64,000 nt of DNA from Paenibacillus dakarensis (GTDB lineage: Bacteria; Bacillota; Bacilli; Paenibacillales; Paenibacillaceae): positions 1 through 64,000 of the forward strand of contig NZ_CDSE01000087.1 of the NCBI RefSeq assembly GCF_001373415.1, written 5' to 3'. Below are positions 48,661 to 56,832 of the stretch, piece after piece; the first letter of the stretch is position 1; every line of letters begins with the position of its first letter. Made by a program: the position numbers and the translations under genes. The notes under the pieces are model-generated. The model made no database searches. It saw nothing but the letters and a program-made list of their open reading frames with translations, and was not told the DNA's origin.

Positions 48661-48906
48661 ATGAGTGATAACGCACAAAGCACCATGTATGATGAAGTGG
48701 CTGACGTGCTGGATAAGCTTCGCCCGTTCCTGCAGCGCGACGGCGGTGACGTGGAATTGGTCGACGTTGAAGACGGCATCGTAAAACTGAAATTGGTAGG
48801 TGCATGCGGCAGTTGCCCTAGCTCCACCATCACATTGAAAGCCGGTATTGAACGTGCCCTAGTCGAAGAGGTAGAAGGCGTTCAAGAAGTCATGCAAGTA
48901 TTTTAA
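48661..48906 (+). CDS. NifU C-terminal-domain Fe-S scaffold/carrier (YutI-like)
   Basis: An 81-residue Nfu protein with the CxxC cluster-binding site GACGSCPSS (about 57-65) and LRPFLQRDGGDVELV near 19. It is a conserved Bacillales Fe-S assembly protein. The start is ATG at 48661 because AAAGGAG lies nine bases upstream; TTG at 48652 is too close. Divergent from YuzB by about 80 bases. Confidence 0.92.
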   Translation: MSDNAQSTMYDEVADVLDKLRPFLQRDGGDVELVDVEDGIVKLKLVGACGSCPSSTITLKAGIERALVEEVEGVQEVMQVF

Positions 48907-48928
48907 TACAATATACAGCTTAGAAATA

Positions 48929-48967
48929 ACTCCGCTTTCCTTTATCCAAGGACAGCGGAGTTTTTTT
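48929..48967 (+). terminator. nfu terminator
   Basis: ACTCCGCT (48929-48936) pairs with AGCGGAGT (48954-48961), followed by TTTTTT. Confidence 0.85.
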
Positions 48968-48971
48968 CTGT

Positions 48972-49748
48972 TTATTGCTCTGGTATAATTCTTGGCCGAA
49001 TAGGATCTAGACCGCCTGATATGTCCATTATATTTCCCGTAATAAAATCCGACTTATCCAGGCACAAATATTCGATAACCCTGGCAATGTCCTCCCCGCT
49101 CCCGGATCTTCCGAGAGGAGTCAGCTCATCCATGATCCCGGTTACCTCATCAATCGTTTTTTCTTTATTTGCTCCGCGAATATCACCGGGACACACCATA
49201 TTTATCGTTATTCCGTATGAAGCTTCCTCCACGGCAAGCGTCTTCGTAAATGATACCAGACCAACCTTGGCAGCAGCATAGACTGAACGATGCGGCCATG
49301 ATCTGGCTTCCCCCGCATGACCAAAACCAAAATGAATGATACGCCCCCACTTCTTCTCCCGCATGGAGGGAAGTACAAGGTGATCCAGCAGCATAACGCT
49401 CGTCAAATTTCCGTTAACCAGATGGACAATTTCATTTCGGTTATACTGGGAGAATAGTTTCCGTTCACGAATAAAGGGCCCCGCATTATTAATCAATATA
49501 TCAACATTTCCGAGCGTGCTCTCCGTCTGCTCTACAAGTCTGTACAATTCCTCTTCTACAGCAATATCTGCTTTAACCGCAATGGCCTGAACACCCATGC
49601 CTTCAATTTCCTGCTTAAGGGCACTAGCTTCATCTTTGCTGTTAACGTAATTTAGTGCAATATGGCACCCCTGGCGAGCAAGCGTCAAGGCTGTCATCTT
49701 ACCTAACCCTGTCGCACTGCCGGTAATGAGAGCTACTTTCCCCTTCAA
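48972..49748 (-). CDS. Short-chain dehydrogenase/reductase
   Basis: A 258-residue classical SDR. TGSATGLG near 9-16, NNAGPF near 86, and the catalytic YAAAK (SVYAAAKVGL) near 155, with PIRPRIIPEQ at the end. Related to FabG-type oxidoreductases; substrate unknown. TTG start (49748) with GGGGGGAAGG upstream. Convergent with nfu. Confidence 0.85.
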   Translation of the reverse strand: MKGKVALITGSATGLGKMTALTLARQGCHIALNYVNSKDEASALKQEIEGMGVQAIAVKADIAVEEELYRLVEQTESTLGNVDILINNAGPFIRERKLFSQYNRNEIVHLVNGNLTSVMLLDHLVLPSMREKKWGRIIHFGFGHAGEARSWPHRSVYAAAKVGLVSFTKTLAVEEASYGITINMVCPGDIRGANKEKTIDEVTGIMDELTPLGRSGSGEDIARVIEYLCLDKSDFITGNIMDISGGLDPIRPRIIPEQ

Positions 49749-49844
49749 AGCCTTCCCCCCTACGTAAACAGATCTCCCTTCAGTATAAAAGATTTACCCT
49801 TCACCCACAACTTGACTTTATTCTTAGATAGGCTTTATTAACAA

Positions 49845-49872
49845 GAAAAACCCCGGACTAAAAGCCGGGGTT
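49845..49872 (-). terminator. Terminator of the metNIQ operon
   Basis: CCCCGG-actaaaag-CCGGGG (49851-49870) with TTTTTCTT on the minus strand. Confidence 0.85.
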
Positions 49873-49889
49873 ATCATCGAATTCGTTAA

Positions 49890-50702
49890 TTAAAACGCTG
49901 GAACAATCGCGCCTTTATATTCTTCTTCAATAAATTTCTTCACATCTTCTGAAGTCAGCGCCTTGGCCAGCTTCTGAATCGCTTCGGAATCTTTATTGTC
50001 TGAACGGGCTACCAGGAGATTCGCGTATGGATTATCCTTGTCCTCGATGAACAGCGAATCTTTAGTCGGATCTAAATCAGCTTCCAACGCATAGTTGGTG
50101 TTGATGATGGCCATATCCATCTCATCCAGCATACGAGGCAGCATTGCCGCTTCTACCTCTTTAATCTGAAGATTCTTAGGATTTTCAGTGATGTCCTTCG
50201 CAGTAGCCTCCAGCTTGTTCTCATCCTCCAGCTTAATCAAGCCCTGCTTAGCCATAAGCGATAGAGCACGGCCGGCGTTGGATGGATCATTAGGAATAGC
50301 TACAACTGCGCCGTCCTTCAACTCATCTACAGATTTGATCTTCTTAGAATATGCACCCAAAGGTTCAATGTGCACAGCTACAACCTCTACTAAATCCAAG
50401 CCGCCCTTCTTCGCCTCGCCCTCCATATAAGGCTTGTGCTGGAAGAAGTTCGCGTCAATCTCTTTTTGATCCAGCTGTTTATTCGGGAGCACATAATCCG
50501 TAAACTCCACGATCTCCAGCTTGATGCCTTCTTTTTCAAGCGCCGGCTTGATATGTTCCAGAATCTGAGAATGCGGCTCTGGGGAAGCGCCCACACGAAG
50601 TGTTCCGTTCCCTCCATTTGATTCTGTTTCGGACTTGTTTCCGCAAGCTCCCAATACGACTACCAAAGACAAGCTGAGAAATGCCAGTGCCCATTTTTTC
50701 AT
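49890..50702 (-). CDS. metQ: Methionine ABC transporter substrate-binding lipoprotein MetQ
   Basis: A 270-residue lipoprotein. Signal peptide with lipobox LGAC (Cys near 20), then the NlpA/MetQ domain (DYVLPNKQLDQKEIDANFFQ in parts; AIINTNYALEADL). Binds D/L-methionine outside the membrane. Third gene of metNIQ under the SAM-I riboswitch. Confidence 0.92.
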   Translation of the reverse strand: MKKWALAFLSLSLVVVLGACGNKSETESNGGNGTLRVGASPEPHSQILEHIKPALEKEGIKLEIVEFTDYVLPNKQLDQKEIDANFFQHKPYMEGEAKKGGLDLVEVVAVHIEPLGAYSKKIKSVDELKDGAVVAIPNDPSNAGRALSLMAKQGLIKLEDENKLEATAKDITENPKNLQIKEVEAAMLPRMLDEMDMAIINTNYALEADLDPTKDSLFIEDKDNPYANLLVARSDNKDSEAIQKLAKALTSEDVKKFIEEEYKGAIVPAF

Positions 50703-50771
50703 GTTATGCTCTCCCTCCTGATAAATAAAATGATATATTTTTATTTCTTAAAACCCTACCTAGCTTTACCC

Positions 50772-51440
50772 TTATTTCCTTGTAAAATGCCGTACCAGTC
50801 GATCCCCTGCCATCTGCAGCAATTGAACCAGCAGGACCATTAAGACAACCGCCACTATCATAACCTCGGTTTCATAGCGGTTATAACCATATTTAATCGC
50901 TAAGTCACCAAGTCCTCCGCCGCCTACCATACCCGACATGGCTGTGTAGGAAACGAGAGTAACCACCGTAATCGTCATCGCTGCCAGCAGACCTGGTCTG
51001 GCTTCCGGAAGCAGTACCCGCCATATTACTTGCCGTGTAGATGATCCCATTGCATGAGCGGCTTCAATGACACCTCGATCCACCTCATTAAGAGATGTCT
51101 CTACTAATCTCGCAAAAAATGGCGCTGCCCCCACAACAAGCGGTGGAATTGTACCAAGTACACCATAAGATACACCAACAATCGATTTCGTAATCGGAAG
51201 CATCGCTACAATCAAGATAATGAACGGTATGGAACGAAGAATATTTACAATAAATGACAGGATTCCATATCCGAAACGTACCCATCCGGATGTGGAGCGG
51301 GCCGCCATATATAACAGCACGCCGAGTGGGAGACCAATCAGGAAAGCAAACAATGCAGACGAGGCTAGCATTTGAATGGTGTCCAGCGTCGCTGTTCCAA
51401 TCTCCTTCCAGTCTACTTCAGAAAAATCAAGCCCGAACAT
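50772..51440 (-). CDS. metI: Methionine ABC transporter permease MetI
   Basis: A 222-residue permease with five to six TM helices and the EAA-loop EAAHAMGSSTRQVIWRVLLP (about 141-160). Its start overlaps the metN stop by one base. Carries methionine across the membrane with MetN and MetQ. Confidence 0.93.
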   Translation of the reverse strand: MFGLDFSEVDWKEIGTATLDTIQMLASSALFAFLIGLPLGVLLYMAARSTSGWVRFGYGILSFIVNILRSIPFIILIVAMLPITKSIVGVSYGVLGTIPPLVVGAAPFFARLVETSLNEVDRGVIEAAHAMGSSTRQVIWRVLLPEARPGLLAAMTITVVTLVSYTAMSGMVGGGGLGDLAIKYGYNRYETEVMIVAVVLMVLLVQLLQMAGDRLVRHFTRK

Positions 51441-52456
51441 CAGTCAATCACCTCCACATCAAGCCCTTGCTCCTGCAGCTTCTGAATCGTCAAGTCGATC
51501 GCTTGCATATTTCCCTCGAAACGAACGATCAGCTGACCGTATGGTGTATCTTTAATTGTCGAGATGGTGCCCTGCAAAATAGCAAAAGCTACCCCGGTTT
51601 CCCGCACCGTTTGCGATAGAATCGATTCATATGTTTTGGAGCCAAGGAAAGTAATCTTCGCTGCACGGGATGATTCAGCATGCGGTGCATGAATAGCCAG
51701 CTTCAGCGCCTCTCCGCTGCCCATTTCTTGACGGATAAATTCACGTGTTACTTCATGTTTAGGCTTCAAGAACACTTCCGTCACAGGGCCCTCTTCTACA
51801 ATCCCACCTTGATGAATAACAGCAACACGGTCACAGATCGTCTGAATGACATGCATTTCGTGCGTAATGAGCACAATGGTCAGATTGAAACGCTGATTAA
51901 TGTCGAGCAGCAAACGAAGAATCGAATCCGTCGTCTGCGGATCTAACGCTGAAGTTGCTTCATCACAGAGCAGTACTTCCGGATCACTTGCGAGTGCTCT
52001 TGCAATACCTACCCGCTGCTTCTGTCCGCCGGACAGCTGGGACGGATATTTGTCACGGTGAGCCTCCAAACCAACAAGTGTCAAAAGCTCATTCACCTTG
52101 CGTTCAATCTCAGCTTTAGGTGTTTTAACTAATCGAAGCGGAAATGCAATATTCTCAAAGACTGTTGCCGAAGACAGCAGATTGAAATGCTGAAAAATCA
52201 TACTGATCTTCCGCCGTTCAGCCTGAAGCTGTTTTTTGTTAAGAGATGTCAAATTAACTCCATCAACCCATACCTCACCGGAGGTAGGGCGTTCTAGCAG
52301 ATTGATACACCGGATGAGTGTACTCTTGCCGGCACCGGAATGTCCGATCACGCCGAATATTTCACCTTGTTCAATCGACAGATTCAATTCGGACAATGCG
52401 GTGGTTAACGTTCCGGCTTTTCCGTACTGCTTCGTCAATCGTTTAAGTTCGATCAA
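51440..52456 (-). CDS. metN: Methionine ABC transporter ATP-binding protein MetN
   Basis: A 338-residue ATPase. Walker A GHSGAGKST (about 38-46), signature LSGGQKQR (about 140-147), Walker B LLCDEATSALD (about 160-170), and the C-terminal NIL (ACT-like) domain, about 265-338, that senses methionine. First gene of the operon; GGAACAGGG precedes the ATG. Confidence 0.94.
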   Translation of the reverse strand: MIELKRLTKQYGKAGTLTTALSELNLSIEQGEIFGVIGHSGAGKSTLIRCINLLERPTSGEVWVDGVNLTSLNKKQLQAERRKISMIFQHFNLLSSATVFENIAFPLRLVKTPKAEIERKVNELLTLVGLEAHRDKYPSQLSGGQKQRVGIARALASDPEVLLCDEATSALDPQTTDSILRLLLDINQRFNLTIVLITHEMHVIQTICDRVAVIHQGGIVEEGPVTEVFLKPKHEVTREFIRQEMGSGEALKLAIHAPHAESSRAAKITFLGSKTYESILSQTVRETGVAFAILQGTISTIKDTPYGQLIVRFEGNMQAIDLTIQKLQEQGLDVEVID

Positions 52457-52499
52457 TCCCTGTTCCTCCTTTTCATATAATCATCCATTATAAACAAAT

Positions 52500-52541
52500 A
52501 AAAGAGCCCTCTCTTTGCAGAATCAAAAAGGGCCCTCTTTA
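52500..52541 (-). terminator. SAM riboswitch terminator
   Basis: On the minus strand a stem (GAG-gg-CCCTTTTTG against CAAAGAGAGGGCTC) is followed by TTTTATTTG. It sits between the aptamer and metN. Confidence 0.75.
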
Positions 52542-52557
52542 CGTAAAGACGAATGCC

Positions 52558-52705
52558 TTTTCTCATCTGTCAAAACTGTATAATTGACCACAGTTCTGAA
52601 GGAATTAGCACCATGACACTTCAGGGCAGCTAAGCTAGCTGTTATCCTAAAGTCGGTTGCTGGGTTTCATCGGGCCTGTCCCTCCACCTCTCTCGATAAG
52701 AAAAC
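52558..52705 (-). promoter_or_regulatory. SAM-I (S-box) riboswitch aptamer
   Basis: The minus strand reads CTTATCGAGAGAGGTGGAGG, then GGACAGGCCCGATGAAACCC and AGCAACC, the S-box core. P1 pairs TTTTCTTATC with GATGAGAAAA at the other end. High SAM stabilises the aptamer and the terminator, turning metNIQ off. This match is near-consensus. Confidence 0.96.
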
Positions 52706-52837
52706 ATCGATATGAAATTATAATTGATTTACATTCAAAACCATATCAAGCAATGTAATTGTTAGTATAGTTTTTTTTCAGATATTTGTCAAAAGGAATT
52801 TATAGGCTTTAAGTCATAAGTTAGGCTCAGGATAATT
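52706..52837. other. Upstream region of the metNIQ riboswitch
   Basis: On the minus strand a perfect -10 TATAAT lies at 52717-52722 with a weak -35 (TATGGT, 52740-52745). This would start transcription just before the aptamer. The rest is AT-rich. Confidence 0.45.
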
Positions 52838-53557
52838 TTAGGAGCTTACTCCTTTTTCCGCCCAAAGATCATTCGTATAGTGAAATGCAGTCGACAGGGT
52901 TTTACATACCATATCTACCCCTAGCTTTAAGTCCTCCAAATGCTGATCCAGATCCTCAATCTCCACTTTAGCATGAAGCCCTTTGTGCCGCTGCCAAAGA
53001 TCATCCTGCATTTCTGAGTTCATGTAATGAATTTCTGCATTTCGACGTTTTCGTAAAGCATTCATGGGTGAGTTATAATGATCCTTTATATCCTGCAGCT
53101 TATCAGCTAATTCGTCATGTGTTTTCACGTATCTAAACTGTCGAAGCACCGTAAAGTAAGAGTAATGTGCCTTTACCTTTGATGTGTTCAGATCATACAG
53201 CTCATTCAACACGGTTCCGAGTTTATCAAGTACGGAGAATATCCGAATGAATCCATTTTTATAAAAATACACATACCGTGCGTATTCCCCTTGTTCTTGA
53301 ACAGACATATCATCAACATATCCAGACTTTACTGATTTACGAAAATGACCTGCAGCAAAATAACTTTGCTCCAGCTCATCCAATGAATTGATCAAGCCAA
53401 GCATCCAAATCTCAAGCTTACGAAAGTCGTGGGTAGGATCTTGATTCCTCTCAATCTCCTTCTGCAATAACTGGGTTGTCTTAACCATGGTTTCAATTGC
53501 ATCTTTAAGCAGTCCTTCATTCACGCGTGGTGGTTCTCCGAGCAAAATCCGAAGCAT
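52838..53557 (-). CDS. HEPN-domain protein, Cthe_2314 type
   Basis: A 239-residue, all-helical soluble protein. The RNase-type HEPN motif R-x4-H appears as RNAEIH near residue 182. The arrangement and length fit the Cthe_2314-like HEPN family by recollection. HEPN domains are RNA-cleaving toxins or effectors in many systems, but no nucleotidyltransferase (MNT) antitoxin is adjacent. Start at 53557 follows AGGGGG; a frame to 53590 is not supported. Function unknown. Confidence 0.62.
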   Translation of the reverse strand: MLRILLGEPPRVNEGLLKDAIETMVKTTQLLQKEIERNQDPTHDFRKLEIWMLGLINSLDELEQSYFAAGHFRKSVKSGYVDDMSVQEQGEYARYVYFYKNGFIRIFSVLDKLGTVLNELYDLNTSKVKAHYSYFTVLRQFRYVKTHDELADKLQDIKDHYNSPMNALRKRRNAEIHYMNSEMQDDLWQRHKGLHAKVEIEDLDQHLEDLKLGVDMVCKTLSTAFHYTNDLWAEKGVSS

Positions 53558-53700
53558 GGTGTTACCCCCTAAAAGTAAATTGTGAAGCAATATTGGGTTG
53601 CTCCAGTGTTCGATTGATCTTTATCATTAAAGTGTCCTGAAGCCCCCTCTCCTCATTCCGTTTGGTTGTAAACACAGGTTAATATAGCCTTTATACAACA

Positions 53701-53728
53701 AAATCCCCGTACAGCGCCGTGGGATTTT
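53701..53728 (-). terminator. ctaA terminator
   Basis: AAATCCC (53701-53707) pairs with GGGATTT (53721-53727), with TTTTGTTG following on the minus strand. Confidence 0.7.
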
Positions 53729-53740
53729 GCGTATTGGTTT

Positions 53741-54703
53741 CTATACCGTTTTTTGTAACAATTCCTTAGTAATCGCAGCCGGCGTTCTGCTTAGCTGCCA
53801 TGTTCTCACGCTCAAATAAGATAAAACTCCAAATAACATGGATATAAGCAGCGTATGGCCAAGAGCTGCAAAAATATACAATTCCTCATTGTGAAGTGTT
53901 GCCATGAGTAAAGGACCGCTTAGGATCTGCATCGAACAGAGGATGACTGCTGCTACACCAAGCATCTGTATTTCACGGTTATTCCGGTTCCGCCAAAAAG
54001 CAATATGCCCCATAATCGCTACTATGAGCAGCAAAAGAGCCGCGGCAACCCTATGCATGAAAGCAATACCGACTCCGCCCGATAGTTCCGGTATAATCTC
54101 TCCATTGCAAAGCGGCCAGCCGGAGCATCCTTCTCTCGAATCCGTATGGCTGACGAACGCTCCTATGTATACAACGATGTACGAATATATCGTAGTTGCC
54201 CATACGAGATTACGAAATGATTTACTAACTGCAGGCAGCTGCTCAAGCTTCTTATGATCCTTCGCCTGTTCAACTCTCCGCATGGATAATGCAAGCATCA
54301 CAGAGCTTGCAAATGCGATAAGCGAGAACCCGAAGTGCAAAGCCATGACCGCTGCCGATTGCGGTACCATTACAGCCATCGCTCCCATGATAGCTTGAAG
54401 AACAACAAAGATGGAGGTTAGGACTGAATAGGTAACCATATCGCGGCGTTCACGTTTGAATTTCAGGAACGCAATCAGTGAAGCTAACGCGGACAAGCCT
54501 GCCAATCCACTCACTGCCCTGTGAGAATATTCAATCATCGATGACAGGGTGTATGCAGGGACAAATTTCCCGTTGCACAAAGGCCATTCTTGCCCGCAGC
54601 CCATACCTGAATCTGTCTTCGTTACGACCATTCCGCCAAAGGTTGCTAAGAACATAACCAGACATGTCAAGTAGCTGAGCCATTTCAATTGTTTATTATT
54701 CAC
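53741..54703 (-). CDS. ctaA: Haem A synthase CtaA
   Basis: A 320-residue, eight-helix membrane enzyme that oxidises haem O to haem A for cytochrome aa3. The paired motifs GCGQEWPLCNG (about 34-44) and GCSGWPLCNG (near 185) are the two-fold repeated CtaA cysteines; EYSHR, ALHFG, AFMHR and LGHT segments carry haem-ligand histidines. The GTG at 54703 follows AGGTGA and matches the usual start; ATG at 54730 also is possible. ctaB is not next to it. Confidence 0.93.
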   Translation of the reverse strand: MNNKQLKWLSYLTCLVMFLATFGGMVVTKTDSGMGCGQEWPLCNGKFVPAYTLSSMIEYSHRAVSGLAGLSALASLIAFLKFKRERRDMVTYSVLTSIFVVLQAIMGAMAVMVPQSAAVMALHFGFSLIAFASSVMLALSMRRVEQAKDHKKLEQLPAVSKSFRNLVWATTIYSYIVVYIGAFVSHTDSREGCSGWPLCNGEIIPELSGGVGIAFMHRVAAALLLLIVAIMGHIAFWRNRNNREIQMLGVAAVILCSMQILSGPLLMATLHNEELYIFAALGHTLLISMLFGVLSYLSVRTWQLSRTPAAITKELLQKTV

Positions 54704-54847
54704 GCTTTTTTCACCTGCTGCCGTATTCATAATATATCGATCTTTGACAAACAATAATTCAGATAATACGCAATCCAATATATATTATAACTGATTGGCA
54801 CACCCGGTGATAGACTGATTCTGACAAAAAAGTTCAAAAGCAGCAAA

Positions 54848-54879
54848 ACACCGCTGATCCATGTAAAGGTCAGCGGTGT
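54848..54879 (-). terminator. Terminator of the thioredoxin-like gene
   Basis: ACACCGCTGA (54848-54857) is complementary to TCAGCGGTGT (54870-54879); TTTTGC follows on the minus strand. Confidence 0.8.
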
Positions 54880-54885
54880 AATTCT

Positions 54886-55230
54886 TTACTTATGAATCGT
54901 TTCATAAACCTCAAGCGCACGGTCTAGGAAAGACTCAATTTCTTCCCGGGACTTACGCAGCTTATTTACAAACCGGACCAGTTCACGGCCATCTGTATAA
55001 GCTACAAAGCTAGGGATGCCAAGAATATTCTGCTGCTGACTTACGTCACCGACTTGATCCACGTCGACTTCTACAAGCGTTAACCGGTCAGAATACTTCG
55101 TCTCCAGCTCCGGCATAAATGGATCGATAAACTTGCAGTCAATACACCAATCTGCTTTAAATACAGCTACCGTCAATCTCGGGGATTGAATCGACACCTG
55201 AAATTCTGCTTCTGAAGTGATCTTTTTCAA
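54886..55230 (-). CDS. Thioredoxin-like protein with WCIDC active site
   Basis: A 114-residue thioredoxin-fold protein. The redox motif is WCIDC near residue 28-32 (not CGPC), cis-Pro segment LGIPSFVAY, and RFVNKLRKSREE helix. It may act on a specific partner rather than as a general thioredoxin. TTG at 55230 is chosen because AAAGGGGAG is six bases upstream; ATG at 55263 and further upstream in frame lack a ribosome site. Divergent from the DUF2515 gene. Confidence 0.85.
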   Translation of the reverse strand: MKKITSEAEFQVSIQSPRLTVAVFKADWCIDCKFIDPFMPELETKYSDRLTLVEVDVDQVGDVSQQQNILGIPSFVAYTDGRELVRFVNKLRKSREEIESFLDRALEVYETIHK

Positions 55231-55352
55231 GGAAATCTCCCCTTTCCGTATGATTTCGTTCATTCTAAGTGAAGCAAAATGTGGAGTGGAAGTCAAATTT
55301 TAAAGGCCGTACTGATAATAAATTCACTGACATCGAGAAAAGAAGGTGCCTT

Positions 55353-56723
55353 ATGAATTATTCCGTATATCCCAAGACGAGCAACCGCTCGATATGGTCG
55401 CTGCTGCGTTCTCTCCCCCGTACGGCTGCGGAAGCAATCAACGGTTTTGCAGCTGCTTGGATGGCGTCCAGTGAGCTCCGGAGGAACCGTACCGACTTGA
55501 AATGGAATGAAGGTGCTGCCAGAAGCATCTTGTGCTTACTGGATAAAACAGCTGAAGGGTGCCTTCGTGAACGTGCCGGCCAAACAATAAAACTAGACAG
55601 TGAACCGAAAGAACTGGCAGACCTAAAGGACCTAAGGAACTCTGCTCAGATGTCCTCCACTGATCTTCAGCTTGTTCAGCACATTTATGAAGCTGTTGCC
55701 GCCGCTAATCAAAGCAATATTACACGAACACGCGCTTATCTTGAATTGTTTAATGAATTCCCGGAGATCCACTGGGCATTACTGGCCCACATGGTTTCAA
55801 GAAACGGCGGCTGGAATATGTCCGACATCAAAAGTGGTCTTATGTCTGATTTAACAGACGACCGCTTTAAGAACGATTTATACCGGTTCCTTGAACGCTG
55901 TAACGCCCTGATCTTTCAAGATGCATATCCGCAGCTGCTGCTCTATAAGTACAGCAGACAATGGAAACAAAGCTGTTTTCACCTGCTTCCGCATTTTCAT
56001 ATATCTGCATTCATGACACCATTCTGGGACAGATTCTGGCTGGATCGAAACAGCAGTTTACTGACTGTTGCCCTGATCATCAATGAACAGAACTATATTG
56101 AAGGCCGAGTGGTGAAGCATCCCTTTTTTCGCAAACATGTGTTGAATAATCCTTCTTTTCGACTACATGAGCTCGCTCGTTTAAATCAGATCATCTTTCC
56201 ACTCGGCGAAATGAGGTGGAAGCATGATCTGTTCCATGAATCCATAATCCCGCTCCGGCCTTTAGCCGGGCTAACCTTAAATCATTTTGATAATCCGTCA
56301 GCCCGGATTAAAAGTGGTAAAGCACTGTATGCAATGCTGTTTGGATATGAACAAATTTATCGGGGCGTTCTTGAATATGTTCAGGGCACACCCCATCTAG
56401 GCTCGCGTGCAGAATACTGGCCCGCATTGTTCACAACCCAGCCTTGTCCTGCCATGAATTCCAATACAGAAAGCACAGAGCTGCTGAAATCCGAGTGGCT
56501 TGCAGCCGATCATCGGTTATACAGTCCTCTGCTGGAGGATGTCTGGCGTGATACGGAATACGAGCCTATTCCTCGGTATGATTGGTTCCGGGATCCTTCC
56601 ATGCTCCGGCATGTTACCAAGCCTGTACGTCCTCTCCTCGTAGATATGACCCATGCTCACAGAGCCGGACTTGAAAGGGTCGCCTATGTTCATGATATCC
56701 AAAGTCACATGAGCCAACCATGA
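55353..56723 (+). CDS. DUF2515-family protein (YppC-like)
   Basis: A 456-residue, largely helical protein. Family features from memory: the TRTRAYLELFNEFPEIHWAL segment near 125-144 and FYGEQ-like VSRNGGWNMSD. Similar proteins (B. subtilis YppC) are found widely in Bacillales; function is unknown. Start at 55353 follows AAGGTG; the longer frame to 55269 is not supported. Followed by a strong terminator. Confidence 0.72.
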   Translation: MNYSVYPKTSNRSIWSLLRSLPRTAAEAINGFAAAWMASSELRRNRTDLKWNEGAARSILCLLDKTAEGCLRERAGQTIKLDSEPKELADLKDLRNSAQMSSTDLQLVQHIYEAVAAANQSNITRTRAYLELFNEFPEIHWALLAHMVSRNGGWNMSDIKSGLMSDLTDDRFKNDLYRFLERCNALIFQDAYPQLLLYKYSRQWKQSCFHLLPHFHISAFMTPFWDRFWLDRNSSLLTVALIINEQNYIEGRVVKHPFFRKHVLNNPSFRLHELARLNQIIFPLGEMRWKHDLFHESIIPLRPLAGLTLNHFDNPSARIKSGKALYAMLFGYEQIYRGVLEYVQGTPHLGSRAEYWPALFTTQPCPAMNSNTESTELLKSEWLAADHRLYSPLLEDVWRDTEYEPIPRYDWFRDPSMLRHVTKPVRPLLVDMTHAHRAGLERVAYVHDIQSHMSQP

Positions 56724-56747
56724 ATTTCACATTTCTTTGAACTAACA

Positions 56748-56784
56748 AACAGGCCGCTCAAGGATTCCCCCTGAGCGGCCTGTT
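56748..56784. terminator. Terminator between DUF2515 and the flippase gene
   Basis: AACAGGCCGCTCA (56748-56760) is perfectly complementary to TGAGCGGCCTGTT (56772-56784), then TGTTTAA. Serves convergent genes. Confidence 0.8.
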
Positions 56785-56832
56785 GTTTAATACAGAGACT
56801 CACCACAGCCTCTTATTCATATATATAGACTC

